Positions 23,140-35,732 of a stretch of DNA of 64,000 nt are shown piece after piece. The stretch is from contig CM038917.1 of assembly GCA_021904315.1 (NCBI GenBank), positions 868,001 through 932,000 on the forward strand. Direction: 5' to 3'. The position numbers were made by a program, and so were the translations under genes. The notes under the pieces were generated by a model. That model was not told the origin of the DNA and did not search any database. It saw only the letters and a list, made by a program, of their open reading frames with translations. Within the stretch, counting starts at the first letter, position 1; each line of letters begins with the position of its first letter. This DNA comes from Sphagnum magellanicum (lineage: Eukaryota > Streptophyta > Sphagnopsida > Sphagnales > Sphagnaceae).

Positions 23140-24289
23140 AATTATGATGTTGCCTTTGAAACCAATTTTTCCAATAGTTTAGTGTTGTTTTCAAATTGAG
23201 GCAATTTCATACCATCGACAAATGTGGTGACATGTTTCATTATGGTACATGTTTGATACCACATTTGATCAATGGGTTCATGGAATTTGCATTTGTGGCT
23301 TTCCTCCCTTAAAATGCCATTTGCTAATTTGTCGATCTTGTATTACTTAAATGACATATTGAACTTCTTGCATGCTTCAGTTTTCCTTATAAATCCAAGA
23401 ATTGTTGTCACCATGCAAACATGCAATTTTAACCATACATCAACCCTTGGAAATTAAAACTGAAAATTAAAAATGTCAATGTATGGCCCTTATGTTATTT
23501 AAAAGTCACAAATGGTAATTTATAGGTTACTTTAGGTTTGAAATGGTGCAAAAATAGTCTCTTATAAGAAAATTCTAGTGGCTAAAACTATACAAGAAAA
23601 AATAAATTACTTCATTGCACTTTGAATGGAGTGGCTTGATGGTTAAAACTTTTTCTATCCTCCCAAGGATGTGAATTCAAACCTCATGGTGTGAAACCAA
23701 AGGGGAAATGTTGAAGGCAAAGGATTGGGGGGCGGGGCAAAGGCAAACAACTAAAGCCAAGGCCTTTTTAAAGGCTTTAATTGGCCCTAACATGAACTTG
23801 AATTTTTTCTTTTGCTTTTAAAATTCTAGTGAACATGAGTTGAAAGGCTTAATCTGATTTTATTTTTTCCTTTTAAATTTCAAATGAACATGAATTAAAA
23901 ACACATTATACAAATTGAAATCTTACATGCTTATTTTGTTGCATTCTTGACAAATTCCAACTCCATCTCCCCATGAAAAGCGCAATTAAGGCTTCCACAA
24001 TCCTTCCAATTTTTCTTATTTTCTTCATTTCCATCCATTTCACCTTTTTCAACCTTCACCACCTTTTTTTGGATGCAACCTTGTTATAAGGTTGTTTTTT
24101 TTTTTTTTGGGCTTCAAATGGTGCCACAATTTGAACATCTTTTTCTTGGGTGTTTTGAAAATTGTGAACTTCTTCACTAATTGATTTCTTTTTGGGCACA
24201 CATTTTGCTAATCTTTCCAAACCTTCCCTATTTGGAAAAATATGATTTGAAGTCAAGATGGGTAGATTAGCTTTTGTAGTTACATGCAT
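23140..24289 (-). pseudogene. Trihelix/Myb-like protein relic, probable Harbinger partner
   Basis: On the minus strand a basic N-terminal part (open from 24289 to 24056, GLERLAKCVPKKKS, KKKKQPYNKVASKKRW) leads to KNWKDCGSLNCAFHGEMELEFVKN near 23950-24010. This resembles the start of a trihelix (Myb/SANT-like) domain, WKD-x-EVEALIALRGEME in intact relatives, with the middle out of frame. After about 500 bases the frame resumes near 23390 with TEACKKFNMSFK, a stop, YKIDKLANGILREESHKC, then FHEPIDQMW and a coiled C-terminal part. The gap may be an intron or the possible SINE at 23625. Its place next to a Harbinger nuclease suggests the element's own DNA-binding partner. Family memory, not a search, supports this. 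Confidence 0.5.
23625..23720 (+). mobile_element. Possible tRNA-derived SINE head
   Basis: TGGCTTGATGGTTAAAA (about 23631) looks like an RNA polymerase III A box. About 45 bases on, GTGAATTCAAACCTC (about 23671) looks like a B box (consensus GGTTCGANTCC). The spacing fits a tRNA-like promoter. It interrupts the trihelix-like relic. The 3' end and target-site duplication were not defined. Confidence 0.35.
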
Positions 24290-24600
24290 TTGAAAGGCTA
24301 AAATGAATGAAAACCTAGGTTTGACACACTTTTTTTATGAAACATTACCACATCTTCCATATCCAAAGTTAAAAACTTGGAAACTCCTTCCATATCCATC
24401 ATTCACAAACAAAGACAAAAGTTCAACAAGAAGATAACAAATTGGAGGGAGATGAAATGGAAAAAAAAGAGAAAATATAAAGTTTGGTTAAGGTTTAGTT
24501 TGATCCTATGATGTGGATTTCATCAAAACAATAATATTTTATTATTGTAACATTGGCCTTAAGGGTTACAAATTGGCCTCCCAAGTTGATAGGTATCATT

Positions 24601-25464
24601 TTTCAACATTGGGGCCAATATAAGGCCATAAAATGGTAGATTAAAAAAATTGTTTCAACATTGATTTTTATGTTAAGCCCTTGGGGTTAATTTTAGTGAA
24701 TGCACCAATAGGAATGTTTGATTTGAATTGAACTTTGGCGTTGATTCATAATGCAAAGTGTGCCTTAATATCTTGCATTCTTAATGTGTTGTTTTTTTTT
24801 TGTATATATACAATTGCCTTTGGCCTTTATTTGTTTTTGCATGACACATTCACCAATTGCCAAAGGAAGATTGTGTTTTCACATTATTTTTTTGTGGGGT
24901 AGTGCTCAAGGAGAAGGGAGTTCATGAAATAATCATTTGCCAAAGGCAAAACTAAAAAACATTTACTTTTAGAACTCACTCATTCCAAGGGCATTATTGA
25001 ACATAAAATTTGAAGTGATTTTTTAAAAAAATTTCCCATGATACCCAATGGGTGCCCATAAAGTATCACAAGAAAATGTTGTAGGGCATTTTAGAAAACA
25101 AAACACCCCACATACATGGGCATTTTGTTTTTTAAAATACCCCATGGGATTTTATGCTTTATAAAAATCTCATAGGTTTTTTACAAGATTGAGAATAATG
25201 TTTCACTTCCTTTGTAATATTTTTCCTTTGGTTATGGCATGGTGTGAAAAGATTATAGGGTCTCCGAAAAGTACTTCTCACAAACTTTCTCACTTTTGCA
25301 ATTACATGGTTTGTAATCAACATTATGAGTTTGTGAACTAATGAATAATGCACATGTTGACAACATTTAGTACACCGTTAACACATATTTACATAACATT
25401 TTACATATGTGGATGTGATATTGTGTGAATTCAAACAAAAAATAAGTGTGGAAAAAATTTGTAG
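24601..25464. other. AT-rich spacer
   Basis: Nothing recognisable was found. CATTGGCCTTAAGG and related GGCC-containing words around 24550-24630 may belong to the end of the Harbinger relic. Confidence 0.5.
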
Positions 25465-26196
25465 GGTTAATGCCTTAGTAGTAATATGGCATTATACCCT
25501 ATGATGGGGTCTAGGACATAATGCCCATATGGGTAAATGCATACTACAATGTCCTTTTTTTTGTGTCACAGTGTAAAAATTCTTAACCTTCTAACTACAT
25601 GATGTTTCTTAAGTTAGATTTTTTTTTTTTAATTTTGAAAAAAACGACTCATATATATGATTTATACTATTGTAGAAATAACATTTAAAAAATAAAACTA
25701 TATATCCATTTTTTGCTTTAGGGGGGACTTTAAAGCTAGTGTCTTAAATTCAATCATAATCATTATTTAATCCCTAAACAATTGTAAATGGACTCACAGA
25801 TCTTGGGTTATTAAATTATTTGTTTAATAGTACTTTGCCACAAGTTATATGATCAAAATGGAGACTAAAATTCTTATTACGGATGTCATTATTAATGAAA
25901 GTGGGCATTTGAGTACTTTTTTGGAAGGTTAGAATTCGCAAGTACTTTTTAATATGTATTTTTTGAGTTTGATTCAAGTGTTTTCATTGAATGTCTTTTA
26001 TAATGTATTAAAAAAAATGTATAACACATAGTTCTTGCAAAAACTTAATTTGTAATTGGAAAACTCATTTTAAAAGTGATGACAACACCAAAAAAAATGT
26101 AAAAATGGACTTTTTTGATCCACTGTAATATGCATTTACCCATAAACCTTCTTATTAAGGTCCACAATGTAATGTCTTACTTCTAAGGCATTAGCC
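25465..26196. mobile_element. 732-bp non-autonomous element with ~90-bp terminal inverted repeats
   Basis: The left end reads GGTTAATGCCTTAGTAGTAA and, inside, ATGGGTAAATGCATACTACA. The reverse complement of the right end reads GGCTAATGCCTTAGAAGTAA and ATGGGTAAATGCATATTACA. The two ends match over about 90 bases with some gaps. No coding sequence was seen inside, so it is a MITE or deletion derivative. I could not find a convincing target-site duplication, so the superfamily is open; the long inverted ends would suit a Mutator-like or hairpin-type element. Confidence 0.65.
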
Positions 26197-27700
26197 AACA
26201 TAAAGTATAAGGTAAGGATGGAGTTAAGAATTGGGCATCATGAAAAGTTTGCTGGTTTTTTTTGTTAAAAAAATGATACCTGGATCTAGGGTAATGCGAC
26301 CCCATTTAGTTCTAATTTTCAGCCCATATGCATAATAATAAATTAGAAATACAATCAAGTGATTTTTTAATTTTGAAATGGGGGGGGTAATCCAAAATCA
26401 TATACCCTTTTAAATTTTAGTTGAGCACAAAACCTCTTTTAAAAGTTGAGTGGTTTACAACAACTAGGTTTTTAGTTTAAAGCAATGTTTTTTTCCCCCA
26501 CCTTCCTCTTTTAATGGAACCATTAGTTTTTTGTTTTCCTAGTTTTGTGACATAATGGTTTAGAGGACACCGAATCCTTAAAGAGGGATTCTTTATTTAT
26601 AGTGTCCCAAAAAATTAAAACCTTCATCTTGGTGCATCCAAGGCATTAAAATTCATCAAAAATGAATTAGAAATGAGAAAATTATGGTCCTTAAAAAATA
26701 AAAGGGTCAAAAAGTTGAAAAGGAAAAGCTTAGAGCATTTAGAAGCTAGTAACTAAACAACCAAGCATTCCTTGAATGTTGGCATGTTGCACTCCCATAG
26801 TTCTTTAGATCATTTAAAACAAATAAAAGACGAAGAAGTTATGAGTTGTGGAAATAAGAGGGTTTTAAGAAAATAATTATTTCATCTTTGAATTCCATTA
26901 CGAAAAATTTAATCATTTTTTCATCGGAATATCATATTTTAAAAATATATATATTTAAATTTTTTTGATATCTAGTTGTGGAATACCACTGTTGAAAACT
27001 TATGATTTTCACATTTTCCAAAACTATTTTCATGAAAACCAAATGGATTAATATATTTTAAAAATAAAACACTAACCAATTCTTTAAAATGATTTTTTTT
27101 TTAAAAGAACTAGGTTGGTTCTTAAATTATGTTTCCTAAATTGGAACTAGTGGTTTTCACAAAAAAATAAGAATTGCCCAACATTGGTCTTTACCAAACA
27201 TAAAGATTTGGTAGAATTTTAAATGGTTGTGATTTTGTTTGATAAGGAGAAGAAGCACCTTAAGCATAAGGTGAAGAACCTTGCACATAATAAGGTGTTG
27301 TTTTTTATTGAAGCAAAAAAGTTAATGGGGGAAGGTGTCCCACACCTACACTAAAAAATTATGCAAGTTCTTTATGATTAAGGTAGGGCAATATGGTGGG
27401 AGGCTTTGCAATACAAGCTATCTTGCATGGGTGCATTTCACAAACAAATCCACACATCACACAATTTGATTTTCCTTTTCATTCTAAGGAAAACAATTTA
27501 ATGAACCCTAAAAAATTAAGGGCAATCCTAACCAAAGATTTGGTATCACTATACTTTAACAACAAATACATTTGGCCTTCTCGAAGGTCATTCTCCCAAT
27601 TGGGATGCATCCATGGGAAAAAACCAAGACTCAAAACTATGACCAAGTGAGGCCAAACACAATATAGTTCCTACACTCAAAGTTCATTGGAAGTTTAACA
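26197..27700. other. AT-rich intergenic region
   Basis: A/T runs and short frames only. The plus frame 27393-27650 has somewhat mixed composition but no motif I know. Confidence 0.5.
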
Positions 27701-28900
27701 TTTAGACATGAAAGATGAAAGAACTAGCTCCTTCCAAAAATGACACTAATTATAGGAATTCATGCAAACCCAAAGTCTCCCTCACGAACTCCATGCCTCC
27801 AAACACGCATCTTCTAAATCCTTGGACAACCAATCCTTCCTTCCTTCACTCTGCTCCAAAAAGCCTCCACTTTTCTTCTGTTCCAATCTTTCTTGTTTCT
27901 GACTCTCTTTTTGGTTTTGGGTGGTTTTTTTTTCCCTGATTTTCTTCTTCTCCGTCTTCTTCTTCTTCACCCTACCCACCAGCAAGTAGCAGCTTCAAAC
28001 CGCTAGAAATCCTGCTTTCTGCAATGCACGCAGCTGATTCTTGTTTTTCTTCTTCCTCTTCTTCCGCAACACATCTTCCCTTCCTGCTTAGACCACTGAA
28101 TCCCAAAATGACCTTGGCAGTTGGGAACCTCTCCAAACAATTGCCAGTTCCCTTTACACTACTACTCATACCACCAAAGAAAACAAAACTGTGCTGATGA
28201 AGAAGGAGCTGCAATACCAGGCACTGCCAAAGCTCCAGCTGCTACCTCACCTCACAACAACAACCATCTTCACAACACACTGCAGATGCTGCTGCTCTTC
28301 TCTGCCCGTCTGCATGTCCGTCTGTTTGTTTGTTTGTCTGTCTGTGCCTGCCTCCAGAATCCAAAGGTGGAAGCTTTAGTGCACACAAACTCTTCAACAA
28401 ACTCAAAATGGAAAAGAACAAAAAGCCCAAAAAAAAAAAAGGGTTCAGGAAAAGCACAATAACAACTATAGCAGCAACAATCGAAGCAAAACAAAGGGAC
28501 TTTTCAAAACTACAAAATACTGCAATGAGTGGAGTGTTGTCTTGAACAAGAAGTTGAGACCAAAAAACAGCACCTCGCCACGACAAGTGCAGGCCAGTTG
28601 AGAAACTCCAGTGACAGTAGTAGGCCTAGAGAGAGTGCCAAGAACAAACACACCAAAATCAAAAATAAAAAAATAAAACATGCAGGGGCTTGCAACCTAA
28701 GTATAACTACATTATACACACATTCATGCATTATTTTTCATTCCCCAAATCCAATCCAAACTAACCCAACGGCCTTAAAGTTCTTCAAAACCCAAAGAAA
28801 AAAAATAAAAATCTTGTGCTGCTGTGTTGGACAAAACAAAGATGAGCTAAACCTGCTAACACTTTGTAAATCATAAAAGGCACCAATCATAGCAAGTGGA
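27701..28900. other. Pyrimidine-rich region with a short plus-strand frame
   Basis: The plus strand is C/T-rich from about 27800 to 28080, as in many plant 5' UTRs. A 57-codon frame (28024-28197) follows, starting MHAADSCFSSSSSSATHL and rich in Ser, Leu and basic residues like a transit peptide. A (TGTC/TGTT)n tract lies at about 28309-28346. A minus frame (about 28214-27972) has a Glu run and is the mirror of the pyrimidine tract. This could be the first exon of an unrecognised gene, but nothing downstream confirms it. Confidence 0.25.
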
Positions 28901-31534
28901 GGTGAAACAAAAGTGCCAAAAACCCATCACTTTCGTGTAAGTAGACATTAATTAGGTGCATATTACACACTTATCTACAAACATAATTTTTGCATTCCTG
29001 CAAAAGCACTAAATCAAACAACAGCCTCCCAGTTTCCACTAAAGTCATTAACTTAATAATATCTTGTTTGTTTGCCATCATCTCTGCTCAACAAGTTTCT
29101 TGAGTTTGAATAGGTTTCCTTATTACAGTTGTAAAAGTGCTGTTGCACTACTAAGTGACGAGCAACACAGGATGCTGAGCAACCCCTTAAGGACTCTTCA
29201 AGATGGATGTCCATGCAACTGGCCACATGGTTCTGTGGTGTAAGGGTGTAAATAATGTTGGTATAGTTCTTATGGGCACGTTTAACTTCCTCCAAGAATA
29301 AGTAGTTGTTGTTGATGAATCTCAACTAAATTAAGTTGACTCAGATCTCTTTTTCTCACACTCAATCTGACTGAATCTCTCTCACCTTGGGTGAGCCATC
29401 CAGCCAGCCAGCAAGCAAGCAAGCAGTGCACCTACATTGGTACCTTCACCTTCTTTGAGTACTTTCTTCAGTAACAAATGTTAAATTTGGACTACAAATT
29501 ATCCCTGATTCAATCATAGGACAGGATATTTTATGATGTTTAGAAACAACCCAAAAAATATTTTGGGGTTTTAAACTCTGGTACCAGTGTTGGTGCCATT
29601 TCATCCTACCTGGGCACAATGTTAAAACTCTTTTTGGGTTGCTTATAAACATTGTAACCATCCCTTCTGAAGATTACATCAGGGTCTTTGAATCCAAATT
29701 TAATCATCCTCCTTTTAAAACATATTGTAATACTAACCTAATTAACTATGAGAAAAAAAAATCCAGGACTTTTGAGAAATTAGTTTTGAAGGTTTATATA
29801 GCAAAGTGAAAATACACCCAATACATTTTTAATGATTATGCCAGAATTTTAGGAAACAATATATTAAGTAGTTGGCATCAAAGTGCTGAACTTGCCAGAC
29901 TACTACATAACACATCCTCCCTCCCCACACACTCACTGACTCCATTTCAAGTACATACCAGTGTTGAGTGGGTATTAGAATTGCATCCAATCCTGGATGG
30001 TTATCAGGGCGGTTCTTAGAATATCCATAGCCACGTTTCTCAAAATATCAAAGCAAACTGTTGGGTTACACATATTCACAATTCTCAATTAAATGGAATA
30101 AGCCAAATAACCACCCACAAAACCACTAATTCTTTATGGGTTGGCTCCATGTATTGCATTGTGAATTCTTTTAGGGTTTTGAAATAACCTAAACCAATGT
30201 TTTGTTGATTTTGGTTTTTTTTTTTTTTCAAAAACCGGCATACCCAACATCCCGACTCAGAACTTCAGATGGATTCCATATGCACAACATAAATGCTGGT
30301 CCTTTGCAAGGTAGTTGATGATGATGAATATAGACTATATAGTGATGATGAATATCTGCCAAAGTCGACATGGTTTGGATTGTTGTCTTGACATGCTTTG
30401 TCCTATAGTGGTCAGTAAAGTGCCCATTTTCCACAAAAAGTCTTCAAACCTTCTACCACTAAACATTTTTTGGCACTAAAACACCACTAAGTACACTAAG
30501 TGATGACTAGTGGTGCGCCATATTGATCCTCTACCGAAGCTAGTTAACTATAGTGATGCATGATCACTAAGCTCACAATAGTTAATTAACTATAGTGGTG
30601 CATATATGCGCCAACACATTATAGGTAGTTAACTGCAGGCAGGACTGGGACTTTGCATACCCAATACACATATATCAGTTCATCCATGTCCTTCATAGTA
30701 CCACACTCACAGACGCATCGTGAATCCTCCTTGGTCCTCGGGATTCCTGTGAGAAGCACCGTTTTTTATTGCACTTACATTCTTTAAGTATGAAGAGATT
30801 GTATAAGTTCAATAAAAGGCGTTCGCCATCCAAGGCTAGTTAACTTTAGTGGTGCATGATCACTGAACTCACAATAGTTAGTTAACTGTAGTGGTGGTCA
30901 GAGGCTGGACCTTATAGGCATAGTTAACTTAGTGGTTGTCACAACCCGAGGATGAAAAAAATAGTTAAAGTAATTAACTACTGTACTGGTAGAAGGTCTA
31001 AAAGTCTTTCAACTTCCTGTCAAGATTCGGGAACCCCAACCCCATACCATCATCATAGTAGCCAAGGGTTAGTTTCCACATTGACAAAAAACCAAAAAAA
31101 AAAATTCCAAAAAAAATTTTATTTTTAAAAAAAAATTGAAACTATATATTTTTCCATCATCTACTATAATATTGTGATATGAGTAGTGAAATTATTCAGA
31201 ATGTAGTCTATGAAAATTATGATAACTTTCAACATGTCAATGTCATATTTTCACAATATTTCATTTCATTATTTCGAGGATTATTTAATGACGAAACTGA
31301 TTCCCCCAAATTTTGACAACTTTGGTGCATTTTTTTCACAAAAATCCTTTATATGGGTTGCACTGGATTTTTATTTTTTGGTAGGCAAGTGGTGAAAATA
31401 CACCCCAAAGAAACACTGGAACTCTCAATGCGCTCAATCTAATTTGTCTTCACACGTTAGACAGACATAGTAAATTCAGAAAAGTCAAGAGTTTTGCATT
31501 GAGCACAACTGTGCTTCATGTGCTAATATAACCA
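28901..31534. repeat. Intergenic with dispersed and local repeats
   Basis: Bases 29985-30150 (GGTTATCAGGGCGGTTCTTAG, AAATAACCACCCACAAAACC) are echoed at 39572-39705 (GGTATCAGGCCGGTTCTTAG, AAATAACCACCCAGAAAAAC). A ~70-bp block rich in AGTTAACTATAGTG and GCATGATCACT occurs at about 30536-30606 and again at about 30833-30900. CCAG and CAAG microsatellites lie at about 29399-29426. No gene was seen. Confidence 0.55.
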
Positions 31535-32310
31535 AAAGAGAGGGTGCAAGACCCTGCAACAAATCGGACGATCTGATGTCCCTACATGGAACTTAGTTCT
31601 GTGCGATCCTAAAACCAATCAACACATTCAGATCTTTCCTTCTGAATCATCCAAAGCTCTGCTGCCTACTACTACTAATCACTTCACTCAGACATCACTT
31701 ACACTTGCACAAAATCAGCAAATTCTGATCATCGAATCTGAGCTTACACCTTCATTCATAAAAGGTCCAAAGAGTACAGACATCCTCGCTGCAAGGTATA
31801 CATCAAAAGACAAACACACCTCGGCTCTAATGCTTCTCAGCTAATCCTGCAAGTCATTCTTAACTGTCCAGCTAAATTGTTGGCGTAGCGGAAAAATTTC
31901 AACAACTAGCCAAAGCTAAAGATCTTCTCTATCGTCTATCTGTGCATCTCTATGTTCATCTACCATGATCTGCACTACCCTCTCGCCATAACCTACCAAG
32001 TCTCTAAAATCTCTCTGATCTTCTACCTCTTCCCCTGGTCTTCTTTTGCCTTCAATCCTTCCTCCTCACCTTCCGTCGGCGCTCCATCCACTCCCCCTCA
32101 TCAATGCAGCTCCACTCCGTCATAATTCGCGCCGCCTCACTCGCATGCGATCCGATTTCACAGCATCTCCAGAAGCAGCCGCCATGCATTCTTTGCATCA
32201 GTAATGGAGAGATCCACGCAGCCAGAAACACTAACGGCTACAAAATCAACTCAACCAACTGGCCATGTTCACACTAGCTTGGTGACCTATTGTCCGGTCA
32301 CATATGTAAC
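31535..32310 (-). repeat. 3' LTR of the gypsy element
   Basis: It aligns end to end without gaps with 38050-38825. The internal end, next to the purine tract, reads GGTTAC on the minus strand where the other LTR has TGTTAC, so the usual TG start seems mutated here. Confidence 0.9.
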
Positions 32311-32323
32311 CCCTCCGTTCTTT
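32311..32323 (-). other. Polypurine tract of the gypsy element
   Basis: On the minus strand AAAGAACGGAGGG stands directly before the 3' LTR, where plus-strand DNA synthesis would be primed. Confidence 0.8.
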
Positions 32324-32348
32324 AAAAAGCTGAGTCCCTCAACTTCAT

Positions 32349-33314
32349 CTACTCTTGGAGAACGTGATAGATCTGAAGATCTCTACGAGGCCTTTCCCAT
32401 TGGCGTCCATCTGCATCCTGGACGATGCACACTCGACCGCCCTCTTCAAAATCAAAGTTCCCCTTCCCATCTGCGTGCCCAATGAATTGATATGGACCTT
32501 CCCAGCTTGCAGCCAAGGTTCTCTTCCTTCCTGGTTTCTTCATTTTGACCATCGTTTCACCTACAACAAGACCTTCGAAAGTATGTTTACCTTTCCTGGT
32601 AGCATAGGTCCTCCTCTGCTTCTGTTGCGCTTGTTCCACATTGAGTAAAACACTTTCGTGGATGTTCGCTATAAGCTTCACTTTCTACAGAAATTGCGCT
32701 ACAGCCACTTCAACATCAACATCATCATCAGTCGTAACAGTTAAAGCATGCAGGTAATTGTCTACCCTGAGACGTGGTGTTCGACCTATCAGGATCATGA
32801 AGGGTGAAAATTTGGTGCTAGCCTGTATCCCACATCTGTACCCAAACAATATCTTAGCCAGATGCTCATCCCAACAATCTACACTTTCTAGTGTTGCAGC
32901 AAGAATGGTAATGTCGTGCTTGATGGTCTTGATCAAGCGCTCCGCCATCCCATTACACTGAGGCCACTGGGGTGCAGTGTGCTGGTGCTGGATGTCGTAA
33001 TCCTTGCACATAACATCGAATCCTACAGCCCATTCCCCACCATTGTCAGTGAGCACGAACTTGGGGACTCCATACCTGCAGATTATGTCGTCTTCCAAAA
33101 ACCTGGCCACAGTTTTAGCACCATGATCAACAACTGCTTTTGCCTCGCACCATTTGGAATAATGGTCGATTGCCACCAATATGTACTTGTTTCCTGACTT
33201 GGTTTCAGGCAATGGTCCTACAGTGTCCATAGCCACTCTATGAAACAAATCACATACGGGTATGCTCTTTAACTCCTCATCTTCAAAGCGTATACTCCCC
33301 ACTCTTCTCACCAT
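32349..33314 (-). pseudogene. Gypsy integrase, interrupted
   Basis: The catalytic core is clear: Asp in FHRVAMDTVGPLP, Asp in LTDNGGEW, and Glu in NGMAERLIKTIKHD. A C-terminal part follows after a stop at about 32682-32684 (KKPGRKRTLAASWEGPYQF). Upstream, toward 33440, an HHCC-type zinc finger can be traced (HKDLGHSGEKRTL and ICQ.CQMV) but carries three stop codons. The enzyme would insert the element's cDNA into chromosomal DNA; this copy is dead. Confidence 0.88.
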
Positions 33315-33887
33315 CTGACACTATTGGCATATCTTCACCACAGTCTTCACATCCTCAGTTCAATTGTGCCAAAAGTACTTCCTACATACCTCTGCTAGAG
33401 TCCTTTTTTCTCCAGAATGCCCTAGGTCCTTGTGCATTCAGACTACTAGTCCCATACGGTCTTCTGGCCTTGGTACAAGCAAGTCCTTGAAATAGAGTGA
33501 TTGATCCCGCCAGTGGTAGTTCGATATCCTCTTCTTTGTTCTCTTGGACTCCCCAGGATCAACAATGTCTGGTAGCATGCCTCCTTGCAGCAAGTCCATA
33601 CAGGTCACATCCTCCCATATATCCTGGTGCGTTGTGTTTGCGCCCCATTCGTCCTCCTCATCCAAACCTGTAGCAGCCAAGTCACATTCATTAGACTCAA
33701 ACAGTTGCTGAGCGGCCAATACTAGCTCCAACTACTGTTACCTGTCATAGCACTGGGGTCTCCTCCTCTTCAACACCACTCCCACATCTTCGCCCTGCAC
33801 AATCTCACTCTTCCTTGCAATTTCTGCCTCATACGGCTCAAACTCCTTGGCTTGGTCTTCTTCTGACACCACGTCGACCATATACAC

Positions 33888-34586
33888 CTATTGGTTGCTA
33901 ACATGGTCATAACACGCATGCTGTTGTACACACTCCCTGTCCTTTCTCTTGATGCCGAGCCATTCCGTTTCTTCGCCAGTCTGAACAAAGAGAGTCTCCC
34001 CTTCTCTTTTAGACGTGTTAGTCGGTGGACTTCCAACGTCTTGGATTTCTCCACCGAAATCATCATCATCCATGGCCTGCCTTACCGGGTTCCTGCTCAA
34101 AGCATTTGCATTCGTATGTCTCAAACCTGGTCGATGCAGGATCTTGAAGCTGAAATCGTGCAGCATATCGATCCATCTGCCTCTCCTGCCATGTGCGTAT
34201 GATGTCGTCGCCAACCATTCAAGCGGCTTATGGTCTGTTCGCAGAGTAAAATGGTTTCTGTGCAGATACTGCCTAAAATGCACGATGCCCCAGATCAATG
34301 CATAGCACTCCCTTTCCATGGGGTGAAATTTCCTTTGCGCCACCGTCAAACCTTTGCTGGCATATGCCACCACTTTCTCGAACCTACCCTCCTTCTGTGA
34401 CAGGATGGCACCAACACCTTTGGTTGACCAATCCACATCGAGGCAGAATGGCCTCTTGAAGTCTGGACATACCAATATGGGAGCATCAACAAGTGTTTTC
34501 TTCAAAGAATCAAACGCCTGCTGGCAGTCCTGATTCCATATAAACGCAACGTCTTTCTTCGTCAACTCAAACAACGGACCAGCCAA
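33888..34586 (-). pseudogene. Gypsy RNase H domain
   Basis: The frame opens with WNQDCQQAFDSLKKTL and PFCLDVDWSTKGVGAILSQK, then ERECYALIWGIVHFRQYL and LRTDHKPLEWL, the usual RNase H block of gypsy pol. It is separated from the reverse transcriptase frame by a stop at 34596-34601. Its job in the element is to remove RNA from RNA-DNA hybrids during cDNA synthesis. Confidence 0.88.
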
Positions 34587-34598
34587 CCTTGAGTACCT

Positions 34599-35288
34599 TC
34601 ATACATACTTTCGGTAGTACCCTGTCAGTCCCAAGAAAGACCTAACACTGGTGACCGTCGTCGGTTCTGGAAAATGCAACATTGCGTCAATTTTCTTAGG
34701 ATCTGGCTTAGCACCTTCCTTACTGACCACATAGCCCAAGAACACGATACTCTCAGCAGCGAAACAGCATTTGCCTGGGTTCAGCTTCAAGTTCACTTCC
34801 CTAAGCTTGGAGAGTACAGCTTCTAAGTGTCGCAGATGATCTTCCCAATTTTCGTTGTGGACATTGAGATCATCCATAAACACCTTCAAGAACTTGTCTC
34901 CCAATTCCTTGAAAACTAGCGACATTGTTCTCGTGAAAGTGCTGGTCGCATTCTTGAGACCGAAAGGCATAACCGTCCAGTCATACAATCTAGTCTTGGT
35001 AACCAATGCCGTCTTCTTCATATCTTCAGGAGCCATTCGAATTTGCCAAAATCCTGACTGCAAATCTAGTGTAGTAAACCAAGCGGATTTCCCTAGTTGG
35101 GAAATCACATCGTCAACAAGAGGCATGGGGAACGAATCGCGCCGGGTCTGTAAATTGAGTGGTCGGTAATCTCCACAGAATTGCCTACTCCCGTCCTTCT
35201 TCACTGGCAGGGTCACATGACAGGCGTACTCCGGATCACTCAGCTTCATCTTACCCAACTCCACCAACACATTAATCTGTCTTTTCAC
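34599..35288 (-). pseudogene. Gypsy reverse transcriptase domain
   Basis: All main blocks are present: VKKDGSRQFCGDYRPLN, FTTLDLQSGFWQIRM, TVMPFGLKNATSTF, the catalytic FMDD (plants often have YIDD or FVDD), and FLGYVVSKEG. The domain itself is open, but the linker to the protease (about 35290-35730) is full of stops and frameshifts. Confidence 0.92.
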
Positions 35289-35732
35289 CTCTGCCTCCTC
35301 CCAGTATGATAATCGACCAAGAGCTACTTTGCAAGGCGGAAATCCTTGTGTGTCTATGGAGTGTTCTCCGACAGTACAACAACCTAGCTCTCTTTTGTTC
35401 TAAGCGAACACATCCTAATATCGCTCTAACACTCCCCAGAGTTGCTGTCCCTTCTTCTCATCCAGATTCTGATCAACTCGAATCTTCTAGCAAATTTCTT
35501 CCCACCTCGAACTTACCTTCCGGTTGTTCGATAACGCCAACTACTCCTTGAAGCTGTTATGAGAATCAATAGTATCCACTTGCTGGACCTGTAGTAGTAC
35601 AGGTACTTCTGTGCAATTTGCGGCTCCAGGGAGAGCCTATTTTCCTTGCTCTGCATCAGAAACCCACCTGATCCAATCGACATAGTCGTCAACATCTATG
35701 ATTTCCTCTTTCATGAAATCATTAGCTTGCTT

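Larger units (their letters stand above)
21300..24600. mobile_element. PIF/Harbinger-type DNA transposon relic
   Basis: A broken PIF/Harbinger nuclease gene (plus) and a trihelix/Myb-like gene (minus) face each other with ~0.4 kb between them. Autonomous PIF/Harbinger elements are known to carry both a DDE transposase and a Myb-like DNA-binding protein. Possible ends are GGGCCAATAATGG near 21337 and, inverted, AGGCCAATTTGTAACC near 24565; these match only in part, so the limits are a guess. A possible SINE lies inside the trihelix-like gene. Confidence 0.55.

Noticed and set aside
28024..28197. Short frame with a transit-peptide-like start as a confirmed gene
   Set aside because: Only 57 codons, no downstream exon recognised; noted in the region entry but not called.
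31531..31534. ACCA before the left LTR as part of the LTR or a target duplication
   Set aside because: At the other LTR these bases belong to the primer-binding site, and no matching flank was found at 38826 onward.
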